The notes beneath the pieces were generated by a model. The model was given only the letters and a program-made list of their open reading frames with translations. It made no database searches and was not told the DNA's origin. 64,000 bases of DNA, taken from NCBI GenBank assembly GCA_014338405.1, contig JTDE01000294.1:187586-251585 (forward strand), in the 5' to 3' direction. This stretch comes from Paragonimus skrjabini miyazakii (Eukaryota; Platyhelminthes; Trematoda; Plagiorchiida; Troglotrematidae). A program made the translations under genes and the position numbers. Below are positions 61,901-64,000 of this stretch, in pieces; position 1 is the first letter of the stretch; every line of letters starts with the position of its first letter.

Positions 61901-63493
61901 TACGAAATTTGACACATTGAATTAGAACACAACAAATTGCAATAACCAGTGGAAGGTATTTACGCATTCCCACCCATCCGATAAATACAAACTATGGTTT
62001 ATTAGGTTTAGTGCATCCACTATCACTCTGGAACTCGCCCATGGTGGTGCTTGGTAATGCTGAGAATCAGCTGGGTTGGGTCAAGTTTTATCGCTACACT
62101 TATGATATTGCTCCGCGATTCAAATTTGTTAAATTACATGGATGGTGCAGATTTGATGGCTGATCTCTGGACACCGATGTTGGCCACAGGTCTGGTGATT
62201 TGCCGTTACCTTTTCTGACTTACACGGTTAGCTCGAAATCTCACTCAAGTCGCCTTTTGTAATATATATGTTTATACACTGTTTATAAACAACCCTCGTG
62301 GGTTACGTAGATCCACACAAATATCCAGGCAGTTTGAGTTTGCAAAATCTGTTAACACTCGCGGAAAATATTTTAGTTACTGATAAGAAGCCGTTTAGTA
62401 ATTACCAATTTACGTTCTTGGTAACCATCTATTTTCTTCTATTACTTTCTTCACAAAACAAACACTAGAATTTCGTCGCTATTTTCAACTTAGTTAAAAA
62501 CAGATGGCAAAATCTGTGCATACGAACGGGATAAATTTAACAAAATAACACTGAACCACACCTGACCTCTTAAAAAATTAAACTAGTCAGTTATCTTAAC
62601 CTGACCACACCCGCTTGTTCCTGCTCCTTCTTTTCCAGTAAATCCTTTGTACGTTCGAAAAACGTTAAATTCGACGTGTAAAATGGCTACCTGACAGCAA
62701 TTGTTTTACGTTAGTCTGTTAACACAAATTTATAACCAAACAAAAATAAAAGTGTAACCGAGCATGAGTTTGACGTAAATAGATCATGACAGGTTGATGA
62801 TCCGTGAGACCTACCGTTCTTGCCTAATGCCTCAGGTGGGGATAGGTTGAATTAATTCTGATTCATGATTTTTCGCTCTCTAGATCAACCTGTTATCTAC
62901 CAGGTCGTGTTTTGTGCGACTGTTATTAAATGCGCTGGAACAATGCTGTATGAATTTAACAGAGTTTACAAGAGTTCGCACCGAAATTAACTTGTTCACA
63001 AATTGAAATGATCTACATAGAAAGTAATGTTTGCTTTCAAACAATCTACCACACATAATTTTTAGTACAGAACTTCGCAAACTAAAAATCTCAATAAAAG
63101 AAGTAATGGTTCACGTCCACCGTGTTTTTATTTTAAGACAAATGAAAATACTTTGATAACGAATCTGGTTTTCTTCTGATGATTTTTAAAGTTGGCAATG
63201 ACAATCACTTATCTGTCCTCTTTTGAGTAAAATGACGAAATACACACGATGTGCCGGTTACCACGTAAAAAAGTAGTATCTTCTAACTGGCAATTCTAGC
63301 AGTATGCTTCACGGCAGACATTTGGTTTTACAGCAAAATAACATGAGGTCAATTCTATCCACATTTCTTTATTTTGTATGTACACAGCCATCACCGATTG
63401 CAAATTATGGGCTATTGATCGACACTGTTTTCAATCAATCATGATGCAGACAGGAATGAGACGGCAGAAGGATTACGTACAATTTTTGAAAAG
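18403..63493 (+). CDS. PRKG1: cGMP-dependent protein kinase, 5' half (four coding exons; 3' part outside window)
   Basis: Join 18403-19931, 54650-54816, 60134-60247 and 63388-63493 gives 638 complete codons and an open frame that leaves the window. PKG is a cytosolic Ser/Thr kinase activated by cGMP; its N-terminus dimerises and inhibits the kinase until two tandem nucleotide-binding domains are filled. Seen here: Leu/Ile zipper (317-361), pseudosubstrate KRYAISGE (480-487), linker ending KFDKSER (504-510), then CNB-A with AILDNDFMKHL (about 518-528) and cassette FGELAILYNCTRTASV (587-602). In the cassette E589 and R598 are the ribose- and phosphate-contacting residues of the family, and T599 is the Thr that favours cGMP over cAMP. 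The final KLWAIDRHCFQSIMM (609-623) is near-identical to animal PKG I. Introns are 34,718, 5,317 and 3,140 bp. CNB-B and the kinase domain are not in the window. The family call is very secure; the N-terminal start is less so. Confidence 0.95.
21239..21262. repeat. Perfect 8-bp GC-rich hairpin
   Basis: CAGTCCCC at 21239-21246 and its exact complement GGGGACTG at 21255-21262 enclose an 8-base loop. It stands out in AT-rich surroundings. No tail of T or known RNA element follows it. Function unknown; could be chance. Confidence 0.4.
23183..23395 (+). CDS. Calponin/transgelin-like N-terminal exons (gene fragment nested in PKG intron 1)
   Basis: ATG 23183 opens an exon to 23245 encoding MSQFKEFGGPLYGLDGDVPNK. 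A clean 75-bp intron follows (donor AAG|GTATGT, acceptor TTTGGTATTTCAG at 23320), both junctions phase 0. Exon 2 (23321-23395) reads IVLKQDAMKLSNQLRELTRR, then four residues and TAA. The joined 45 residues resemble the start of calponin, transgelin/SM22 and muscle Mp20, where a Gly-Pro-x-Tyr-Gly-Leu motif, a Val-x-x-Lys-Ile motif and Lys-x-Asp precede the calponin-homology domain. The calponin-homology domain is not visible downstream. The intron length is a multiple of three and open, so read-through is also possible. Likely a 5' fragment of a duplicated gene, or a real gene whose remaining exons I did not find. Confidence 0.4.
   Translation: MSQFKEFGGPLYGLDGDVPNKVCHYCLQKPTWRLMTTNLCIGLVFQIVLKQDAMKLSNQLRELTRRFSNG
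23571..23780 (-). mobile_element. tRNA-derived SINE-like repeat, family 1 (copy a, with inverted partial copy)
   Basis: The minus strand of 23608-23687 folds as a tRNA: acceptor stem GGCTTCG/CGAAGCC (7 of 7), D-arm GCTC/GAGC around an A box (TAGCTCAGCTGG), a 4-bp anticodon stem TGCC/GGCA with a 7-base loop, a long variable region, and a T-arm with a B box (GGTTCAAATCC). A tail, GATTTTTCACAA then GGTCTCATCT, runs to about 23571. From about 23718 to 23780 a second partial copy (B box to tail) is on the + strand, so the two tails face outward as an inverted repeat. Because several diverged copies share the flanks and tail, this is a SINE-like repeat rather than a working tRNA gene. The long variable arm suggests a Leu- or Ser-type ancestor, but the loop does not fix the identity. 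Confidence 0.7.
23825..24085 (+). mobile_element. tRNA-derived SINE-like repeat, family 1 (copy b, most complete)
   Basis: The tRNA-like part is at 23972-24050 (A box TAGCTCGACTGG, B box GGTTTGAATCC, T-stem GCTGG/CCAGC perfect), followed by the family tail ending GGTCTGATCTAAAA near 24082. About 140 bp upstream (23825-23950) matches the corresponding upstream part of copy c, including two GGTGGATTC boxes about 65 bp apart. The repeat unit is therefore about 260 bp, with the tRNA-like module internal rather than at the extreme 5' end. GAATTTCCGAGCTCCTGG just before the tRNA part is shared with copy a. Confidence 0.7.
24175..24275 (+). mobile_element. tRNA-like head of SINE family 2 (decayed)
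   Basis: GAGGTCAGTGGTTCAGTGGTG (A-box-like) and the following CACCATTGCCTCA match the minus-strand copy at 54230-54300. After a B-box-like GTGGTTACATCC comes CTCAATGAGGAAAG, which looks like a collapsed remnant of the hammerhead helix II and GAAA core seen in the copies near 45.1 and 45.5 kb. Confidence 0.45.
29511..29768 (+). CDS. Unrecognised ORF with a strong internal 3' splice site
   Basis: The frame is open for 85 codons and contains a textbook acceptor (pyrimidine run ending TTTTTCAG at 29587). Downstream it encodes YLETVIKANKRKDGFIHNIF and about 40 more residues before TGA (29766-29768); a consensus donor GGGTAAGC lies 11 bases past the stop. If spliced from PKG exon A (phase 2) the frame would be different and hit a stop after 12 codons, a poison-exon arrangement. 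In its open frame it would need a phase-1 partner. No domain is recognised. Confidence 0.22.
   Translation: MDVPECEKCHLDEPNFNLVFSLSFSVYLETVIKANKRKDGFIHNIFKPPVESYSNVTNVNTTSALPMRIQTIEPHIRLYPNARSM
29900..30190 (+). mobile_element. Highly decayed RTE retrotransposon 3' fragment
   Basis: Aligns by eye with the 3' part of the copy at 8847-9745: the segment encoding the LRWLxHV region (TTCTCTTGGATAATACAT), the block around ATGATGAC..GCGTAG, and the end block CTCAGTGG..GTTGTTACTGTTAG..CGAGTTGT..GAAGT. Multiple indels break every frame. Same orientation as PKG. Confidence 0.6.
33490..33740 (-). mobile_element. tRNA-derived SINE-like repeat, family 1 (copy c)
   Basis: The minus strand shows the B box GGTTCGAATACAGCC, an eroded A-box region and the family tail (GGTCTCATCC near 33500). 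The upstream module at 33640-33735 matches 23825-23935 of copy b, with paired GGTGGATTC / TGATGGATTC boxes. More decayed than copies a and b. Confidence 0.6.
34620..34860 (+). mobile_element. tRNA-derived SINE-like repeat, family 1 (fragment plus copy d in tandem)
   Basis: 34625-34690 contains a B-box and tail fragment (GGCCGTATTCGATTCTAGC then AAAGCCCC). A longer copy follows at about 34720-34857 with an A-box region (TGGTTCAGCTAGTTGAGCG), the B box GGTTTGAATCCAGCC and an eroded tail. Both are in + orientation, about 150 bp apart. Confidence 0.55.
34948..35163 (+). CDS. Hypothetical 71-codon ORF, unrecognised
   Basis: Starts MVNQNEVVLADEAYVPHPLE at an ATG and ends with TGA. The composition is protein-like (acidic, mixed hydrophobic), but there is no motif I recognise and no clear splice sites. 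It lies directly downstream of the SINE pair. Could be chance. Confidence 0.15.
   Translation: MVNQNEVVLADEAYVPHPLEGRDMILLRIPYSKEFIRVFYDYYWSLDQSERDVYTKFSELHCANMEYYSVL
39198..39443 (+). CDS. Hypothetical 81-codon ORF, unrecognised
   Basis: From ATG 39198 the frame encodes MSFNHTDKQLRSFFIATATL and about 60 further residues with balanced codon use; the frame is open from about 39129. A minus-strand ORF of 102 codons (39112-38804) starts back-to-back with it. Neither is recognised. An embedded pyrimidine tract ending CCTTTTCAG (39316) could be a splice acceptor. Treated as a weak candidate exon. Confidence 0.2.
   Translation: MSFNHTDKQLRSFFIATATLALEDRRYVKFQCDPTGPFQKVQRLYDLILTSHGAFKFARLNWFTVNSRVRNETLSSNKITD
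42089..42463 (-). pseudogene. Possible C-type-lectin-like domain relic (left arm)
   Basis: A 124-codon open frame. Features that fit a C-type lectin fold are a Cys-x-x-Trp pair (CMIW), a Cys followed by Leu-Gly-Gly (NCKQLGGDIWNVL) and a WTSIG string where the family has Trp-Ile-Gly. The calcium-binding motifs of the fold's second half are not evident. The stretch KQCMIWTNEDSQQYSQKN can be aligned with a + strand reading at 48335-48475. The frame on the opposite strand is also open for 83 codons. The family assignment is tentative. Confidence 0.25.
42619..42699. repeat. Two adjacent inverted repeats
   Basis: CCAGGT (42619-42624) and ACCTGG (42631-42636) form a 6-bp hairpin. Immediately after, TCGGAAGTTTTC (42639-42650) is exactly complementary to GAAAACTTCCGA (42688-42699) across 37 bases. 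No terminator or known RNA element fits. Confidence 0.5.
44705..44941 (-). pseudogene. Unrecognised coding relic, left copy (DFIS...LFYGLQV)
   Basis: The minus-strand frame reads HQDFISLLRSAPIKQVRREL then FYGLQV. It is similar to the + strand frame at 45872-46057 (DFIS...IKRNLFYRLQV...TNFASK), and the similarity is also visible in the DNA, for example GATTTCAT and TTGTTTTA blocks in the same order. The two copies diverge from a point near 45.4 kb. The protein family is not recognised. Confidence 0.3.
45004..45066 (-). mobile_element. SINE family 2, inverted 3' end
   Basis: This is the reverse complement of the family 2 tail: CACCCACAATT, GATTGAACAT, CAAAATCCCCTACTA and the terminal TCATCAGTAA are all recognisable against 50107-50165. 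It sits tail-outward directly before the + strand copy that starts near 45075. Confidence 0.75.
45070..45230 (+). mobile_element. SINE family 2 copy with a hammerhead core, running into the assembly gap
   Basis: Begins at a B-box-like TTCAAGTCCCGG (45074-45085), followed by the hammerhead region and the tail GGCCGACTGGAAA..GTGATGTTCAA, cut by the N gap at 45231. The tRNA-like A box is absent or lost. A second copy resumes after the gap in the same orientation, so the gap may be a collapsed tandem array. Confidence 0.75.
45100..45144 (+). ncRNA. Hammerhead ribozyme, type I, partly mutated
   Basis: Order seen: helix I strand GCACTA (45100-45105), core CTGACGA (45106-45112), helix II GCTCT-AATG-AGGGG, GAAA (45127-45130), very short helix III (ACT/AGT), then U at the cleavage position (45138) and helix I strand TAGTGC (45139-45144), a perfect 6-bp helix I. 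The base pair next to the core in helix II is G-G instead of G-C, and U replaces C at the cleavage site, so activity is probably low. Confidence 0.65.
45231..45501. other. Assembly gap (N run)
   Basis: 271 consecutive N. It is flanked on both sides by SINE family 2 copies in the same orientation, so the size is probably an estimate across a repeat. Confidence 0.99.
45502..45690 (+). mobile_element. SINE family 2 copy with an intact-looking hammerhead ribozyme
   Basis: Starts inside the gap. The visible part has B-box GTGGTTCAAGTCCCGG, the hammerhead (45536-45580), then TTTTTTAAATGGGCCGACTGG and the tail GTCTATGGG..GCGATCAATTTTGGGTGACGTTTAATC, ending near 45685 with an eroded terminus. Same sense as PKG. 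Confidence 0.8.
45536..45580 (+). ncRNA. Hammerhead ribozyme, type I, consensus intact
   Basis: All conserved parts are present in order: helix I strand GCACTA (45536-45541); CTGACGA (45542-45548), matching CUGANGA; helix II GCTCT (45549-45553), loop AATG and AGAGC (45558-45562), five perfect pairs; GAAA (45563-45566); helix III from ACTCGAGT (45566-45573); C at the cleavage position (45574); helix I return strand TAGTGC (45575-45580), six perfect pairs. Helix III is an 8-base self-complementary sequence that cannot close a stable hairpin alone, so, as known for newt-type short-helix-III hammerheads, two copies could pair as a dimer. Cleavage is predicted between 45574 and 45575. It lies inside PKG intron 1 in the transcribed sense. 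Confidence 0.85.
45872..46057 (+). pseudogene. Unrecognised coding relic, right copy (DFIS...LFYRLQV)
   Basis: The + strand frame contains DFISAYTSETTMKWFPNNAS, then IKRNLFYRLQVEK and TNFASK before a stop. It is the partner of the minus-strand frame at 44705-44941, at about 65% base identity in the best block by eye. It has an 8-residue insertion relative to the left copy. No family recognised. Confidence 0.3.
46946..47188 (+). pseudogene. Unrecognised 80-codon ORF, possible right-arm partner of 43496-43690
   Basis: The frame includes NHSSNETKVSSCVNQSYL and LQYAEYKSRTIALFETPIDT. A weak mirrored match to the minus-strand frame at 43690-43496 (VINHSCYIS...LRLKSSTRQ) lies at the position expected for an inverted duplication centred near 45.35 kb. 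On its own the similarity is within chance. Confidence 0.18.
48335..48475 (+). pseudogene. Possible C-type-lectin-like domain relic (right arm)
   Basis: The + strand reading gives MKLLTVGNCSHWDEVFKGYS, one stop, then PYVLGAQCALHGSGIATF. Cys-x-x-Trp, a Tyr, then Cys..His-Gly-Ser-Gly-Ile-Ala-Thr-Phe is how many C-type lectin domains begin. It aligns loosely with the minus-strand frame at 42089-42463 (C..W, YSQ.N, P-Y). One in-frame stop and a short length mean it is not functional as it stands. Confidence 0.25.
49989..50164 (+). mobile_element. Fold-back copy of the SINE family 2 tail with target-site duplication
   Basis: Arms 49991-50060 and 50061-50130 are inverted repeats with about 3 mismatches in 70 and no spacer (centre TTTTC|GAAAA). 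The right arm continues 34 bases into the family tail ending CATCAGTA (50164). The 12-bp string ATATTTGTATTA occurs at 49977-49988 and again at 50165-50176, flanking the whole unit exactly, as expected for insertion by target-primed reverse transcription. The hammerhead and tRNA-like parts are missing. Confidence 0.85.
51392..52062 (-). pseudogene. Unrecognised decayed ORF (one stop, one frameshift)
   Basis: Minus-strand frames follow one another. 52062-51799 (87 codons, starting MKNILYKIIKTYFYW) ends at a single stop and continues in the same frame to 51583 (71 codons); the signal then appears to shift into the frame of 51643-51392. The first residues are hydrophobic and could be a signal or membrane segment (CDQPAGVLVAVVLITTL). 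Strings such as NATWHRLNV and FRIQAWINC look protein-like. I cannot name the family. Confidence 0.25.
54167..54300 (-). mobile_element. SINE family 2, decayed copy with hammerhead remnant
   Basis: On the minus strand: tRNA-like head GTCAGTGGCTCAGTGG (near 54285), a degenerate B box, then a 49-base stretch (54215-54167) that aligns end to end with the hammerhead of the 45.5-kb copy, including GAGCTCC in place of GAGCTCT, an eroded GAAA, and GTAATGC in place of CTAGTGC. The core CTGACGA is now TTGAGGA, so it is not expected to cleave. It lies about 350 bp before PKG exon B, antisense to PKG. Confidence 0.6.
54650..54816 (+). CDS. PRKG1: PKG exon B: start of cyclic-nucleotide-binding domain A
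   Basis: The acceptor is TTCTTACAG at 54641-54649. The first base completes an Arg codon begun in exon A, and the next 55 codons read through AILDNDFMKHL, QIAEIVESM and IIQEGDIGSVVYVLE, the invariant N-terminal helices and first beta strands of PKG CNB-A. The exon ends with one base of a split Asp codon. The donor is GGTGATT, with T rather than G at intron +5, so it is a weak site; an in-frame TGA begins 7 bases past the junction, so read-through would truncate the protein. Compared with vertebrate PKG I, the stretch SMCPMRCARLSW is more divergent than its surroundings. Confidence 0.95.
54817..60133 (+). other. PKG intron 2 (5.3 kb)
   Basis: Phase 1, from weak donor GTGATT to acceptor TACTGTAG. 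Only short ORFs. At 55660-55680 GTGGGTTTCGATTCCCAC is an isolated tRNA T-arm-like sequence with no A box or acceptor stem nearby. No other repeat or gene recognised. Confidence 0.9.
60134..60247 (+). CDS. PRKG1: PKG exon C: phosphate-binding cassette of cyclic-nucleotide-binding domain A
   Basis: The acceptor is TACTGTAG (60126-60133). The leading AC completes the Asp codon from exon B, giving VLEDG across the junction as in other PKGs. The 114-bp exon encodes residues 566-603 and includes MGPGNVFGELAILYNCTRTA, which contains the signature nucleotide cassette: F587-G-E589, R598 and T599. The donor is G|GTAACA, and it splits an Ala codon completed in exon D. The ATG codons inside the exon are internal Met residues, not starts. 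Confidence 0.95.
60248..63387 (+). other. PKG intron 3 (3.1 kb)
   Basis: Phase 1, donor GTAACA, acceptor TGTACACAG. A more GC-rich patch at about 62030-62240 looks different from its surroundings and may be repeat-derived, but no second copy lies in the window. Otherwise nothing recognised. Confidence 0.9.
63388..63493 (+). CDS. PRKG1: PKG exon D: end of cyclic-nucleotide-binding domain A
   Basis: The acceptor is TGTACACAG (63379-63387). The exon encodes AITDCKLWAIDRHCFQSIMM and continues to DYVQFLK before an AG split codon and donor GTAGTT. This covers the last beta strand and the helix that links CNB-A to CNB-B in PKG I, where the usual continuation is a Ser-Val-Pro segment. The next exon must begin with the third base of a codon; no such exon is visible between 63494 and 64000. 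One candidate acceptor near 63980 gives a stop after six codons. Confidence 0.94.
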
Positions 63494-64000
63494 GTAGTTT
63501 ACTTGATTTATTTCCGGGTCAGCGATGCACATGATAGATATAATATTTAGTGGATGCATTTATGCAGACATGGATTAATAAATACCTCCGGTCAATTAGA
63601 ATCAGCTTTCTGTCTAATATATTAATTTGCTGTAACCCATTAACGTGATCGTTTGTTTGATTACCGAACACATGTTCCCGGTATTTTTATCCGCTGAGCA
63701 TACATCCCTGATTGATGCGTGATTAAGGATTACATCCTCTTGTCTGGGCTATGCGAAAAATATCGGTAGCTTAAAATATTATACAAAAAAATGTCTGATT
63801 TCCGAGATGTTCGCTTACCTCAAAATAAATCGGTTTCATCAAACAGAGAAACCAAATGTCTGAATACAGTTGCCTAATACGTAATACGCCTTTTTGTCAA
63901 TTTTTATAGTCACTCAGTTTTGCTAAATATTTTTGGTACATTGTTGTTGTCGCGAGAAGTCTGTGCTTTGAATTTCAGTCTAATAGTGCCTACCTAATTT
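63494..64000 (+). other. Start of PKG intron 4
   Basis: Phase 2, donor GTAGTT. No exon encoding the linker to the second nucleotide-binding domain is visible before the window ends. Confidence 0.85.

Noticed and set aside
63975..64000. Possible next PKG exon after TTTCAG near the window end
   Set aside because: In the required phase it meets a stop after six codons and does not match the Ser-Val-Pro linker of PKG.

Overview
This is eukaryotic DNA, best read as a flatworm (platyhelminth) and probably a trematode. The assignment is inferred from low GC content, a compact conserved gene split by very long introns, decayed RTE-type non-LTR retrotransposon 3' ends of the kind common in flukes, and tRNA-related SINE-like repeats, one family carrying a hammerhead ribozyme as the schistosome Sm-alpha family does. 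No species is claimed. A run of N at 45231-45501 is an assembly gap.

The one gene called with confidence is the 5' half of a cGMP-dependent protein kinase (PKG, type I / foraging / EGL-4 family) on the + strand. Exon A (18403-19931) encodes a roughly 510-residue N-terminal region: a long low-complexity segment, a six-heptad Leu/Ile zipper (about residues 317-361) and a pseudosubstrate-like autoinhibitory motif KRYAISGE (480-487). After a 34.7-kb intron, exons at 54650-54816, 60134-60247 and 63388-63493 encode the first cyclic-nucleotide-binding domain, including the FGELAILYNCTRTASV phosphate-binding cassette. All three junction phases match and the joined protein aligns without gaps to the PKG core. 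The second nucleotide-binding domain and the kinase domain lie beyond the right edge.

Upstream (1-18100) there is an RTE remnant (8847-9745), an unexplained minus-strand ORF (15271-15759) and a possible extra upstream PKG exon (about 13845-14188) whose strong donor is in phase with a possible acceptor at 18407. A pair of oppositely oriented CCAAT boxes lies about 270 bp before the exon A ATG.

Intron 1 holds most of the accessory content: two exons resembling the N-terminus of calponin/transgelin (23183-23395); two tRNA-related repeat families (23.5-24.3, 33.5-33.7 and 34.6-34.9 kb; and 24.2, 45.0-45.7, 50.0 and 54.2 kb); a second RTE remnant (about 29900-30190); a fold-back insertion with a 12-bp target-site duplication (49989-50164); and a possible old inverted duplication centred near 45.37 kb whose arms carry weak C-type-lectin-like relics.

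The most distinctive element is at 45536-45580: a sequence that satisfies the type I hammerhead ribozyme consensus, with a palindromic, very short helix III. It sits in the same sense as the PKG transcript, so it could cut PKG intron 1 RNA. A second, partly mutated copy lies at 45100-45144 and a decayed one at 54167-54215 on the other strand.
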